NCBI GenBank assembly: GCA_001939145.1
Contig: LSRX01000824.1
Location: 255,618-319,617 of the forward strand
Direction: 5' to 3'
Length of the DNA stretch: 64,000 nucleotides
Source of the DNA: Symbiodinium microadriaticum
Lineage: Eukaryota; Sar; Dinophyceae; Suessiales; Symbiodiniaceae
Part shown: in pieces, positions 22,667 through 34,439 of the stretch
How positions within the stretch are numbered: position 1 is the first letter of the stretch
How the letters are laid out: each line of letters begins with the position of its first letter
Position numbers and translations under genes: made by a program
Notes under the pieces: generated by a model
The model's database searches: none
What the model was told of the DNA's origin: nothing
What the model saw: the letters and a program-made list of their open reading frames with translations, nothing else

Positions 22667-25600
22667 TTAAACGATGATGAGATCTTTCTCTTTGTAATCT
22701 GGATTCCTACCTTTGTAGGCATCAAAAAGCTCCTTGAGCTTCTCACAATAGATCTCGTGCCACTTCTGAATGTCTTCCTCAGGTGCACGCCACTGTCGAT
22801 AGCAAAGCTCCTCTGGAAGAAGCAAAGAATCTCTACGGCAAGAGGTCGCAAACCAGCGGCACCTGCAACCAACAGAACACCTGCAAAGGCGTCTTGTCCC
22901 CGAGAAGCCGTGCTGAGTCGAGCTGGCCCGACTGTGAACGAGTTGCCAGTCGCCAGGAGCTCCGAAACCCCGCCTCCTTCCCCCGGTCGCTGCCACGGAA
23001 CCCAAGCACAACCCAAGACCGAAGACCGATTGTGCACAAGGCACTGGCCAGGGAACTGCGTTGAAAAGCAGGCAAGCAGCTACCGAGCAATCCGTGATGA
23101 AGCTGCTAGTCGGGCCATTTTGCAAAAGCACTCCCTCCTGCGCACTATCTCTCATCCGAGGCGCAGCAGTCGGATTCGAGATGTGTGGCATCCCCAGCGG
23201 CCTCCCACGAACATACGTCAAGGGCCTCAGCCGAGTCGGGCACTTGTACCTCGCAAGCCTGGCCTTTGGTGCAAGAATCCCCGCTATCTCTCCACTCACC
23301 TGACCCCTTCTGGCTTGATGTGTTTCGAACGTTCTGTCTCTAGCGGTAGAAGACACCTCCCCCGAATGCTCTAACTCAGGGAGCACGCGGACGAGTGCGA
23401 TGTCGCTTGCGACTGGACTGATGCGGTCAAGTTGCACGGCCTTCGGCACAGGCAAGCCGAATCTTCCCCAAAACACGGTTACCTGGGCTGGCTCGGCTCG
23501 GGTCGGCTCGGCTTTGCCCTTGAGTTCTGTTCTGCCACAAGACGGAGATCCCCAACGCGCGGCTCAGCGATGCAAGTGGGCCCCAGGTCAACGCCGACAA
23601 AACGGTGGTGTTCCTGGGGGACGATTGTGTCTGGATGACAACTTTGAAGAGGTCCGTCAACAGTGTTGTCGTTAGGCTTGATACCAATACTAAACATCAT
23701 GAAAGATTGCTGTCGTACTGATTTCAACTGATATACGTAACCCTGGGCTTTTCCGAGCAAGACCAACAAGTGCTCTAAAACCTGGCTCGTGTATGTTGCC
23801 GAACTGTGGCCACGAGTGAAGGCTCGGTTCTTCAAGAAGAATCAAGAAAGTGTGGTGGGTAGAGATTCGCTTCTAAGCAGTGGTTACTATTGAAGCTACG
23901 ACAACAAAATGTGAAGCACTGAGCTGTTCAGAGGTGTCTGAGGTTTGGCATCGTTGTGTGCAAAGCTGGCTGCAGCCTAGGATTCCCGAACATGTAGACT
24001 GGAATCACATCTGCACCAGTGCGCAGGGCGAGTTTGATGAACCTGTGCAGACATGCTACTCAGCTGATGCTCATGTGCGCATGACGAAGCGACCTCACAA
24101 AATGGCTCTGGACATAGGCAAGCAGCCCGGCTCGCTGCTTCAAGTAGACGGCCTCCTTCTTGGGGCTGGAGGAAAAGAGCTCGACAATTCCACCCACGTA
24201 AAGAATGACCACTCCTTGCAGGGTTGCGTGGGCCACAGAAACAGAAGAGACAAGAGGTGGTTCATGAAGGACTGCAGTAGGATGCGGTAAATGTGCAACA
24301 AACGCCATAGCACGACAAGGTTGTGGGTGGCCAACTGCGACTAAGCCAGCAGGAGAGTCTTGGAAACTTTGTTTGTCAGTGAAACTCTGCAGTGTCTCTT
24401 CTGACCATCTATGCATAGCTGGAATGTGCGTTGCATGTTTGACTTCGACTGTACACTGTGGGCTATTCGGGCTCCCCACTCACGCACAAACACAAAGAAT
24501 GGAGTACGTGGAATGCTGTCACCCTAGCGCAGTTTGTCTGCCAACAGAGATGCCACATCGTAAACCAGAGGGCCTCTGCTTCAAGCACCAGAAAACTCGT
24601 GAAGGGAAAGCAAAGTTCAACGACAATGTTGTCGCATTGAGGTTCTTCGCTTGGCTTCACCCTTTTCCCGAATGCTGTTACACATCTGAGCGTGTGCACA
24701 TGCTTCCACTGATTTGTTGTTAGCCGACGGATTGGACACCTGCAACTTACGACAGTGCAGTACTTTAACCCATGACTTTAGAGTCGGTGTGCGCGCGCTC
24801 ACACAGACACAAGACAAACACACCACGCTTCGTCGAAAGTGCGACCGTGCCAACATACCCAGACACTGCACAGAACCAGGTCTGGCTTGTCGTGGAGTAC
24901 ATGGGAAGAAGATGCAGAATGCAATCAGCACCTAATACACCCGTACAGGAGGAATACACCGATGCCAAAGCCAAGCTCAAGCAGTGGATAAGGGTAGCAT
25001 CCGAGTCCTTCTCTGTCTCAGGCCCTAAATCCTTACTACAGCCTGACAGGCCCGGCCTCTGGCTTTCGTCAGCCTTTTGAACAAGGTGGCGCTGCTTGCG
25101 TCCTGAGTGCGATGCTTTGAGATCTTTGAGATGCTTCGATGCATCTCATCAATGCAGGCCATGGGTCGATCAACCCAAACATTCCAACGACATCTTTCAG
25201 GATCGGAAAATACTTGACTATGGATGCGGCAGCCGTCGGAGCTTCCTCTGTCAACAGGAAGCTCGGGGGCCATTGCTTGATTATACCATGTCACACCACC
25301 AAGACGATTTTACATTCTGCCTGCTTTGAGTTGCGCTGCATTTCAGCACACTTGGAAACCGTCATGCACTGACAGCTCGAGGTGCCTTTGCCAGTGCCGC
25401 ACCGAAGCCATCCACTGCATTCTGTGTCGCAACCTGGACTCCAGATGCTGCTTTGCTGCTCATGCGCGCATATCCTTTGCCAATGGGGCCCATGCGGCAG
25501 CGCAGACGGCAGTGAAGGGAAAGATGCCGTGAGGATGTGCTCCGACGATGAAGCTTCGAGACCCTGCGCGGACCTCACCTTGAAAACGGAATCGGGTGGC

Positions 25601-25880
25601 CGGGTGGCATTGCCACTTTCTATTTGTTTTAAGCGTCCGCTGCATTCACAACAAGGACCAAGCCGAAACCTGCGCAAATCTTGAAAAGGGTGGCCAAACG
25701 GCTCTCGCTCGTTCGCTCCTACTCCATATATAAATTACTCGCAAGCCCTTGCGAGGACCCCGAACTCGCAAACTCCCAGTGGCTGTCCAAAGTTTCGTGG
25801 TACTCCTCGTAGTCGAAATACTTCGGCACCCTCAGCATCATGCAGAGGGCACTTCTGCCATTCATGCCAGCCGCGCTACA
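22667..25880 (-). CDS. DGAT2: DGAT2-family acyl-CoA:diacylglycerol acyltransferase, multi-exon
   Basis: DGAT2 enzymes make triacylglycerol from diacylglycerol and acyl-CoA at the ER. Exons seen: one ending at 25766 (LRVPKYFDYEEYHETL); 25578-about 25466 with the hallmark HPHG (SFIVGAHPHGIFPFTAV); about 25247-25150 (KYFPILKDVVGMFGLID); 24214-24127 (VVILYVGGIVELF, then KEAVYLKQRAG); 24042-about 23945 (FIKLALRTGADVIPVYMFG); 23482-23438 (VTVFWGRFGLPVPKA); about 22792-22667 (PEEDIQKWHEIYCEKLKELF). The 24126 donor is GC; the 25765 donor is GT; most acceptors are AG|G. The usual YPGG motif reads YVGG, as in human DGAT2 (VVGG). The N-terminal membrane exon is not firmly placed; a hydrophobic frame at 26040-25950 (MPRLLLSFLTPDYVIERLG) is a candidate. 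An exon between 23437 and 22792 may be missing. Confidence 0.85.
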
Positions 25881-26993
25881 AACAATCTTCTTGCCGAGAA
25901 AAAGTTCGGAAAAGTGGCTGCTGCATCGGCCATGATGTGAGCACAATGTGCCCTAAGCGTTCTATCACATAGTCCGGAGTCAGAAAAGACAAGAGAAGCC
26001 TCGGCATAAACAGCACTCGTCCAAGTAAGTGTTGGCTCAACAACCGCACAGGCACAGGCAAGATCTGCCTGCAAGTCTCGGCGACAGCAAAGCCCACGAA
26101 CCCATCCAAAAAGGATATCTGAGCAGGGACACGACGCATGCACCCGCCTCAGCTCACAGAAGGCAGGCAAAACAAAGCCTGCATGTACCGGGAACTTCGG
26201 AACTGCAACCGAAGGTCGTAAAGCGGGGCAATCACATACACGAGCGACCAAAGGGAAGCTGCCAGAAATCCGACAAGCCGTTCCTCAGCAGAGGCAATGC
26301 AGCATTTTTAAGGCTGCCATCCTGAGAAGTAGCTTACTAGCAAACGCTGGTTAAAACTCTTGCATCAAGGGTCCGCCTGCGTCCCTCCTGTGAAGGATCT
26401 CGTGGGTTTGTCTAGTGCCATGGCGTAGCTGCACGCTTCCGGCTTGGCACACGGGTCCTGCCCTGGACTGCTGAGGCTTATCGACTGAGTCTGCGAGCTT
26501 ATGGGAGTCGTTGACTATCAACAAGAATGACCATGACCGCCGTCGCTTCGGCACTACAGTCTTTCTGCTGGCATGAAATGCCACAAGGCATGAAGCAAGC
26601 CTCGGCATGCACCAGCCGAAGTACTATGTCAGCGAGCAGATACAAGTGCCTGGTAGCGAAACTGGATGCACACCTCACGAAGCAAATTCCTTCGACTACT
26701 TCTGCAGCCACACATCCACAAACCACATCCGAGGCCTGTCATGTTTCGTCAACAACGTAACCCCAAAGCTCGGGCGGCAACGTTCCTCACGAGCCGTCTG
26801 GCGCTGCTCCCCGCTGCCAGCGCGCGCCAGAGAGAGAGAACCCTGCAGCTCACAGATTCGACATGCCTTGACAAGTCCAAGTCCGAACAGGCTTCGTCGC
26901 ACCTTCCCACAGACCGCAATCTATACCATCTCAGTGGTGTCAGTCGTGTGACTTGACGACAGTAAGTACAAAAATAATGAGGCGCTGGCTCAC

Positions 26994-27107
26994 GGACTCC
27001 GGAAGTTGAACCTCGCTTGGGCCGACGTCGAGTCGTTTGAGCCGCAGGTGTGGATATCCATTGAGGCGTTCGCGGAGGCTGAGCTGCCACTGCAGCCACT
27101 GAGGCAT
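26994..27107 (-). CDS. Candidate first exon, unassigned
   Basis: An ATG at 27107 opens 38 codons (MPQWLQWQLSLRERLNGY) that end exactly at a GTGAGC donor-like word at 26993. The stretch is protein-like and on the same strand as DGAT2, 1.1 kb upstream of its first recognised exon. It could be the first exon of that gene or of an unknown small gene. No family match is recognised. Confidence 0.3.
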
Positions 27108-27529
27108 GTCCTCCTGTTGTGAGGAACAGCCAGAGCAAGGAGCAGCATCATCAAAGAGTAAGGGGCACCTCTTCTTCGGCGGACGCTGCCGGAACGGAAG
27201 AAAGTGAGCACAAAGAGCCGGCAAAAGGGTGTTGTGCGTCCGCATCCAAGTTGGAACGAGCCTGCTGACATGCCAAGCGATCAATGGTTCCACCCAAAAG
27301 CACATGTCAAACAGAAACCCGCCACATCCATGGCCAATCGGAATCTAGTTAACGACTTGCCGGAAGACTGTAGAGCTAAGCGTGCCGAAGTCTTTCGAAA
27401 CATGCTGCAGGCCGCACACCGCGCAGGTCGGGAGCGAACGGGATGGACAAGTAGGCGTATCATGCCGGGCAACTGGCCCCGAAAGCGAGCCAAGCTCCAT
27501 ACAGAGCGTGCTATTCCTGATACTGCTGC

Positions 27530-27619
27530 TGCAGTACTAGTAGTAGTAGTAGTAGTAGTAGTCGTCGTCGTCGTCGTCGTCGTCGTCGTAGTGGTAGTAG
27601 TAGTCGTCGTCGTCGTCGT

Positions 27620-27664
<45 letters not shown>
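27530..27664 (+). repeat. Mixed triplet microsatellite (TAG/GTC/GCA)n
   Basis: About 45 triplets run without a frame break: blocks of GTA/TAG, then GTC, then GTA/GTC again, then a pure GCA run to 27664. The plus-strand frames read poly-Val, poly-Ala or poly-Ser, which explains the apparent 165-codon ORF here. Confidence 0.9.
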
Positions 27665-27665
<1 letters not shown>

Positions 27666-27748
27666 CATATGTTGACGGCGGGAGACATGCCACATTCTTA
27701 AACAACCTTGCAACTTGCAACCTCCGACTGCGACACAACTTGCACGAA

Positions 27749-28215
27749 TGTGAGGCTTTCCTGCATCAGCTCCGAAAGCAACAGCATCCTGGGCTCAGCT
27801 CTATCATTGAGACGTTTGGCATGTTGTGCTCATCACGCAGGAAGCCACACATCGTCACCGCAGGAGACATGCCACGCTGAAGCAACACAACCTCCGACAG
27901 CGACACAACATGCTTGAAAATGACCTCTTGGTATGCTGGGCCTGTCCGACTGCAGGGACAGCAACAAGCGATTGTCAAACGTCTTTGCAAGCCCTGGCGA
28001 CGAAACAAGTTGTGAGGCTTTCCTGCATCAGCTCCGAAAGCAACAGCATCCTGGGCTCAGCTCTATCATTGAGACGTTTGGAATGTTGTGCTCATCACGC
28101 AGGAAGCCACACATCGTCACCGCAGGAGACGTGCCACTCTGAAGCAACACGGCAACCTCCGACAGCGACAGAAACTGCACGAGACTGAGCTCTTCGTATG
28201 CTGAGTTTGTATTGC
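27749..28215 (+). repeat. 262-bp tandem duplication
   Basis: The segment starting 'tgtgaggctttcctgcatca' at 27749 recurs at 28011, 262 nt later. The first 127 nt are nearly identical (one change, 'ggcatg' versus 'ggaatg', then 'acatgcc' versus 'acgtgcc'). The rest of the unit is recognisable but diverged up to about 28215. Confidence 0.9.
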
Positions 28216-29990
28216 CGTGGAGACTGGACGAATATGGACGAATCGCATTCCTGCCGCAGCACCGGGCACATTTTGGAATGTTTTTGGGTGGTGTTTTGCA
28301 GGTGATTGTGGGTGGACGACATCGTGCGCTCGCCACAGTGCCGTGCTCATATCGCTCGTAGTCGCTGAAGTCCTCGCAAAGTCATACTATGGGGCTCTTT
28401 GTTGTGGTTTCGGAAATTCCAAATATAGTCGTGATCCTACCAGTACCGTGCGTGTTTTTCGGGTTCCTGCAGAGTCGCCTGCGCGTCCGCCTGCAACCAC
28501 AGTATCGCGTACATGTGGGCCCCGACTCGTGTTTCCACCCCCGATCAACTTGCTCCCGAGCGGAGCGCGGCGCGTGTTCTGCCAGTCGTGCTCCAACCGC
28601 AGTGTAACGCACATTTTGGACACATGCCGAACCAACCAAGGAGTGTGTCAACTCTGTTGAGATGGTGTGACGGCCGCAGCACCCAGAGATCCAGAATATC
28701 CAGAGTCTGCAGCACCGGCTTGAACGTTTCGAGAAGTCTGATCAGACACACAAGCAACAGGCATCAAGGGTCCGCGACTTGCAGGGAAGACGAAACCACA
28801 CACAGAACTGTGCAGGAGACTTCTTGACGCTAGCGGCCGCTAGCGGTTAGCGCGCTCGTCGCACCTCTTTCCAGAGCGAGAGCAGCTCGGCCAATTGTCG
28901 GCGAATGCAGCGCTGCAATGCGAAGAGCCTGTCCAAAACCAGGACCCGGGCTTTGCAAAGCAAACTTCTCATGGTTCAAGCTTTTCCTTACTGATTACTG
29001 ATCCTTACAGTACAAGCGTGCCCTGTCCGCTGTTACCTGACGACATTGCAATGCGTGAGGGCTGTCGTCGCATTGTAAGGCCTGTTCTTGTGCTGCATGT
29101 TGCATTTCCAGGCATCCGGATTGAAGGTTCTTCCCCATTCCTCCACTGATCTGGCTTGACTTGGGAATAGCCATTGTCAGTGTATGTGTATGGTCATCCG
29201 TGTGATGGCGAGTTACAAGGAACCGACACACGGACAGATATGTAAATGTTTTGGAGACTTCATCTCATTTTGCTTCTTCGTCCTCTGCGTGTCTGCCTGC
29301 ATGCACTGCAACAGAAGAGGGTGGCTCGGGCAAGCTCAGGATCTGACATTGCAGCGACCCGAACACTCTTCTTCCTGGACAGCAGGACGTTACAGCTCTG
29401 CTGCCTCGCAGACAGTCTATAATAGTCCGCATGCTCAACACGATACGAGTCCTTCCACAGCTCTGACGAGGCTGTTGGTCCTCACAAACATCTCCGGGGC
29501 CTGCACCGCGAAGCAAAACTGCGACTGTTCTGCAGCACGGCTGTGCTGGACACACACCTGCGAGTAATGCCAGTAACAAGTCATATCACAGCAAAAAGCC
29601 TGTTCTGAGGGCAGAATGGGCTTGTTTCAACTGCAGAGTGTACTGTCATCATTCGCCCATGATCTGAGTCATCTGAATCTGTGCAACGACAGCTGGCTTG
29701 CCATCGCTTCTGCCATGCTCACGCAGAGCTCCAGAATGTTTGACTAGCGGCTAGCGGCTGTTTGGCGCTGTGCAACGTTGGTGTCATTTTTGAAGCAGGG
29801 GACCACCACGAAAAAGCAGCTGAAAGTATACCACCCAAATGTTTCGAAGCTGTCTCGATCAACGCTCTGCCGTTTACCGCATGTTGCTCGGCCTGCATAG
29901 TCGGCATCGGATGAAACCTGCCCGCGATGCTCGCACAATTAACGCCAGTCAGAGATGTGAGAGCCGGGGGGACCGGGACGCTGCTTTTTC
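28216..29990. other. Stretch with nothing recognised
   Basis: Short frames occur on both strands but none shows domain character, repeats or RNA gene signals that I can support. Confidence 0.5.
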
Positions 29991-29999
29991 TCGGCGGCT

Positions 30000-30398
30000 C
30001 TAGGCTTGGTAGCTGCCATCTCGGATGGCTTCCTCTACCTCTGCGCGACTGGCCCCGAAGTCCTTGGCTGACGCTTCAAAGCTTGATCCTTTCAAGCCGA
30101 TGTCCTTCGACTTGCAGCAAAGCCGCAGGTGCATCTCTTGCGATGAAAGCTGGCGAATCAGCTTTCCACATTGCCGTGTCACCGATGCTGACGCCATTCC
30201 GCCGGCACCAGCCTGCTCATCTTGTGGCTGCTTTGCGTGCAGCAACAGGCCAGGCTGGAGAATGGAACCTTCAGGCAGCTCTATGGCTGAGCTGGCCGGC
30301 AGCTCGCTTGGCACACTCATTCTGGAAAGTGGAGTAGCTTGCCTGGGTCGCACTTGGTCCAGACATGAAATTTTCTGAGATTCCGTGGATGCAGCCAA
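30000..30398 (-). CDS. Hypothetical exon or small gene
   Basis: A frame of up to 132 codons ends at a stop at 30000. Its last 60 residues look protein-like and partly helical (LIRQLSSQEMHLRLC, FGASRAEVEEAIRDGSYQA). A second protein-like minus-strand frame lies upstream at about 31100-31260 (REDGRLWFTSKSGGLPVQVD). Both may be exons of one gene, but no family is recognised and splice sites were not settled. Confidence 0.3.
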   Translation of the reverse strand: MAASTESQKISCLDQVRPRQATPLSRMSVPSELPASSAIELPEGSILQPGLLLHAKQPQDEQAGAGGMASASVTRQCGKLIRQLSSQEMHLRLCCKSKDIGLKGSSFEASAKDFGASRAEVEEAIRDGSYQA

Positions 30399-31099
30399 GC
30401 TTCTTAATTGAAACTACTCTGTGCTCACGATTGACGTACACAATGTCTAGCGGCATGTAGGTGTTTTCCTCATACAGTGAGCAATTAGTGGCGCAGCCTG
30501 TACCGAGAGATGCTAAGTCCGACCAACTTGAACTTGATCAAACTCTTGCGGAACAGCTGATGGAAGATCCTGAGACGAAGTCCATCCAAAAGCTTCTAGC
30601 TCCATCTCGGTTCCACTGGAAGAGCATCGCAGTGCCCTCTGTCAGTTCAGACCGGAACATGAGGCCTCTCCTCGGAGCAAAAGCCAAAAGCTCCAGTGCT
30701 ACGGAAGTGTTCTTGGTCCCCTGGATTTCCGTCTCAGCTTTCGAGTGACAAGCCGATGCCTACGCTCCTGTTTCAACGAGAGTCAGCGGTCGGCTTACGA
30801 CTTGCAACCGGATTCGACCCCCCGCTTTCAGACGCTCAACAGCTTGGGCACTCGTCAAAGACGGAAGCTCTCGCCCATACTCGCCCCTGCACCTCTGGTC
30901 CTCCTTTTCATTTTCTAAATTTTCATCTGCCCCCTAGGACTCTACCATCCAGGACGCAGGACACTCCCCGCTAGCTGGAAGCCCGCTGTTGAAGTACCCA
31001 GCGCAATCTCGGAATCCTGGTCTTGTCCGAGAAGCATAAACGTACTGAACGTCCTGCGCCGAACAGTGAGACGGCGTGCAAAAAGCAGCTCGCGGACTT

Positions 31100-31260
31100 T
31101 TAATGCAAAGTGGCGCAAGGGCCAAGAAAGGCATCGCCCTGCGGCCCTGTCCTGGGAATCTCGATGTCTACTTGAACTGGCAAACCGCCGCTTTTGCTCG
31201 TGAACCAGAGCCTGCCATCCTCGCGATGGAGAGTCGAATGCAACGCTTCGCCCCACCTGC
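31100..31260 (-). CDS. Hypothetical exon
   Basis: The frame EALHSTLHREDGRLWFTSKS followed by GLPVQVDIEIPRTGPQGDAF has balanced amino-acid use, unlike the GC-driven frames around it. It ends at 31100. It may be an upstream exon of the frame ending at 30000. No function can be given. Confidence 0.25.
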
Positions 31261-32558
31261 TTCGCCTCACCGCTTCGCCCACCACGCGGAAGGCGGCTCC
31301 AGGCGGCGCCTCCGCGGCCAGCTGCCTGGGCGCGCATTCGAGGCTCGAAGCGGCCCCATGCCCAGGCTCGAGGACCGGGCGTTTGAAGCCAGCTGCCACG
31401 CTGACGTCGGACGGGCGCTCCATCCTTCTGAATGCGCTGCAGGAACACATGCTTTGGCTTCATCTCCCAGCCTTCGCGGTCGCATCTTGTAGCAGTGGAC
31501 TGCCATGAGCTGCCGCAAGAAGCAGCAGACCGATTGCAAGATGCATGCCTGCCAATATGTGGCAACAGCGCGGCAATCTCGAACCGACTGCTTGCCCGGC
31601 CTTCTTTCGAGCAGAGCAGTCAGTAGCCCATGGCTCTGAGCCAGATTGCTCTTTGCAGATCGTTGCGAGGCCACACACAGCGCTTTGAAGTGGCTTCGAC
31701 ATCCTACCTCGCGTTGGATAGAAGCCAAGCTATCGCAAGATTTAGAGGGTTACACGGGAACATTGCAGTTTGGCCAGAGAATGTCCGGCACAGTCCCACG
31801 AATGCGAGACCACGAAGATGCGAGGCAAGAGAGAGGGGGACTCTGGGGATGGAACTCATGGAACCTCAAGAGGCGAGGGTCTTGCCTTCTGCGAAATGAG
31901 CTCGTCGCCGTTGCGAGGAAAGCCTCCCCGGCGAGAAAAATGTGGCTGCGTCAAAAGAGAGCACTGTCGTCACTATCTGTCGCTGGGCGCCGGACCAGCG
32001 GCTCCCGGTACCTTTCGTCGTTCGGCAAACGACAATAGCAGCACTCTAAGACAAAACAGCTGCCTCTGTTGTGGCACTCGCAAGCAACCTCCGTGGCAAG
32101 TAACAACGCTACACAAATGTCGCAAGGTTCGGTCAGTGACCCCAAGGCATAGTACGAGTGCCAGAGAACCCGCTGACCGGCCCAAGGACTGGAGACTGGA
32201 CAAAAACTCGGGGTCCTGCCGAGAGCATGCACCCAGTGGAGCTCTCCAAGGAATGGTCCTGTTCTCCCGAAGGTATCCGGTGTGAGAAGCACGCAGCAGC
32301 TCAGCCCTCAAATCCGCAAGCTTGAGGCGAGCGCTCTATTTCGTGCCGATGCACCCGGAGCAATGAAGCATCTGAAGCTGTCAGCTCACATGGCCCCAGC
32401 ATGCGTTTTTGCACCTTTCCTCCCTGCGTGCACGCGGAAGCAATGTCGATAGTCGATGTCGTCCATGCGCGCCTTGCAGTTTTCCGGATCAGAGGAAAGA
32501 AACAGAGATAACCGTCAACATCTGCAAGTGGCTGTACACTGTACAAAATCAGAGCCCA

Positions 32559-34439
32559 CTAATCCGCTGTTTGGGCAGACGAGCGACGGTTCGCACTCAG
32601 ACCGATTACAACACGGCTTGATTCGACCGTTTTGATGTAGTCCTGGGCCCACAGCACAGCAGCATGCAAGTCTGCAAGCGTCTCTTCTGGCTGCTGGAGG
32701 ACATCGGCGAGCCCACACTCCTTAATCTGCCGGCGCACAGTTGCACAGGCGTTCGTCACCAGGACCTTCACGTCAATATTCGACCACTCGCGCTTGTAAT
32801 GCATAAGCGCAGTCTCGTCCAAGAAGGAGACCATGCGCCAGTCTGCAATCGCAACAAGGATCTCTCGATCAAGATTTCGCCGCTCGCGTCTCGCAGCCCT
32901 GGTGTTTGCCGCTGCATTCCCGAACCAGCGAGGGCCAAGGGGCCTTGTAATCACAATCTTCTCCAGGTGAACCGCAGAGGATCCCGGCACCCCAATCTCA
33001 TCGTAGGTGGTGGTTCCAGGCACACGGCCGATGTGGACGTATCCGGGCCCTGCAAACCTGGACAAAGAGACGGCCACCTGCATGCAGACTGCAATGAGCG
33101 ATCCGTTGACAATTCCAAAGACCAGAGGCGATAAGAACGCTATAGAGTAAATGCTTAAATCACTCGCCACGATCATGCGCAACGTACTGTTCGGAGACGT
33201 CAAGCAGGCCTGCTGCCAGAGGTGCCAGATTTCCCTAGGAAGGCTCCGGAGCAATGGAGCAAATTCTACCACCAATATGACCGAGACGGCACAGCGGGGA
33301 AAATCGAAACTTGATAGTTGGGAGACGGAAACGAAAGCCACAAGGTGTCCCAAGATGTTTCCAAAAGTAGCGAGTCCACCTGCTGCACCCTGCAGTGCCT
33401 GACAGATGGCGAGGTTAGCCATTACAGGCATCCCTCCCACAAGAGCAGCCAGCAGACTTGCAGAGCCCAAAGCAAAGAGCTCCCGCCTTGGGTTCCAAGA
33501 ATCGGTCGGGCGTCGAACTTTTTCGGCCACAGTGAGATGACTGCCAAGCGTGAGAAAAGCTGTGAGTGCGGCCGTGGGCAGCGTGTCCACGAACTGTTGC
33601 AAAGTCCAGCGTTGGAAGACATATTCGGGAGAAGGAGTTTCGAAACGCTCCAAGGACTCCAAGCCTCCCATGTCTGCCATGTACTTCTGCACCACAGCTG
33701 CCGCCACAAGTATTGCCAAGTTGGCCGATTTCTGCAGGACGGTACAGCTGCTGGCACAGAGATTTCGAGCAACACTTCCACGTTCCAGTTGTGCCCCCCG
33801 TTGTCCCAAGACCTTGCAGATCAAAAGAAAAGCCAACAATGCGGCAGATAAGCCAGCAGTTTGTGGGCAGATCTCCCTAATGGAGGAGCAGGCTGTCACG
33901 AAGCGATGTATAGGAGTGCCAGTGCTTTGCACGCGATCAGAGAGTCCAAGAAGCGTCTCAGTCTGACCCAAAAGAACAATGAGTGCCGCAGCTCCAGTCC
34001 GAGCACGGAGTAAGGGCTGGGAGAACAGCTCCACGGCCGCTCCCAAGTCGAGGAGGCCCATCAGGAAGTGCATTGCTCCAACAAGGACAGCCAGCAACCC
34101 TGCAATCGCTGCAAGATCTCCGTCATCTTCACTCGAGGCCAGAAGTTCCCCAAGGCACAAGGCTGCGGTCGATCCAGACTGCACCGAAAGGAGCGGAAGG
34201 CTTCCAAGCAACAGGTATGCTACCGGCGAGAAGAGGCTGGTATTTATGCTGACAGACGGCGGGACTTTGGCCAAAGCCGCATTGCCCACTGCAAGTGGCC
34301 AGAAGACGATGCCGACAAGCAGCCCTTGCCATAGGTCAGTGAAAGCTGCGCGGGGATGATCCAAATAGAATGTTGCACCAGCCGGCAACCACCTCATGCT
34401 CAGACCATCTCCCTGTCTGCCAGGCGCTACGAGAGCCAA
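32559..34439 (-). CDS. SulP-family anion transporter with STAS domain
   Basis: This is an uninterrupted 626-codon frame. SulP (SLC26-like) proteins carry sulfate, bicarbonate or other anions across membranes. The first 440 residues contain about ten hydrophobic segments, among them LWQGLLVGIVFWPLAVGNAA, SPVAYLLLGSLPLLSV and LAAIAGLLAVLVGAMHFLMG. A conserved-looking gate region follows (ALGSASLLAALVGGMPVMAN). The last 150 residues form a STAS domain, opening with HIGRVPGTTTYDEIGV and including ETALMHYKREW and VLVTNACATVRRQI. The length is normal to slightly short. The absence of introns contrasts with RMC1 and DGAT2 next to it and would fit an origin by retroposition, but no spliced-leader relict is visible upstream. 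Substrate unknown. Confidence 0.85.
   Translation of the reverse strand: MALVAPGRQGDGLSMRWLPAGATFYLDHPRAAFTDLWQGLLVGIVFWPLAVGNAALAKVPPSVSINTSLFSPVAYLLLGSLPLLSVQSGSTAALCLGELLASSEDDGDLAAIAGLLAVLVGAMHFLMGLLDLGAAVELFSQPLLRARTGAAALIVLLGQTETLLGLSDRVQSTGTPIHRFVTACSSIREICPQTAGLSAALLAFLLICKVLGQRGAQLERGSVARNLCASSCTVLQKSANLAILVAAAVVQKYMADMGGLESLERFETPSPEYVFQRWTLQQFVDTLPTAALTAFLTLGSHLTVAEKVRRPTDSWNPRRELFALGSASLLAALVGGMPVMANLAICQALQGAAGGLATFGNILGHLVAFVSVSQLSSFDFPRCAVSVILVVEFAPLLRSLPREIWHLWQQACLTSPNSTLRMIVASDLSIYSIAFLSPLVFGIVNGSLIAVCMQVAVSLSRFAGPGYVHIGRVPGTTTYDEIGVPGSSAVHLEKIVITRPLGPRWFGNAAANTRAARRERRNLDREILVAIADWRMVSFLDETALMHYKREWSNIDVKVLVTNACATVRRQIKECGLADVLQQPEETLADLHAAVLWAQDYIKTVESSRVVIGLSANRRSSAQTAD

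Noticed and set aside
27204-27701. Plus-strand 165-codon frame with poly-Val/poly-Ala
   Set aside because: Its length comes from the triplet repeat; the non-repeat part shows no domain.
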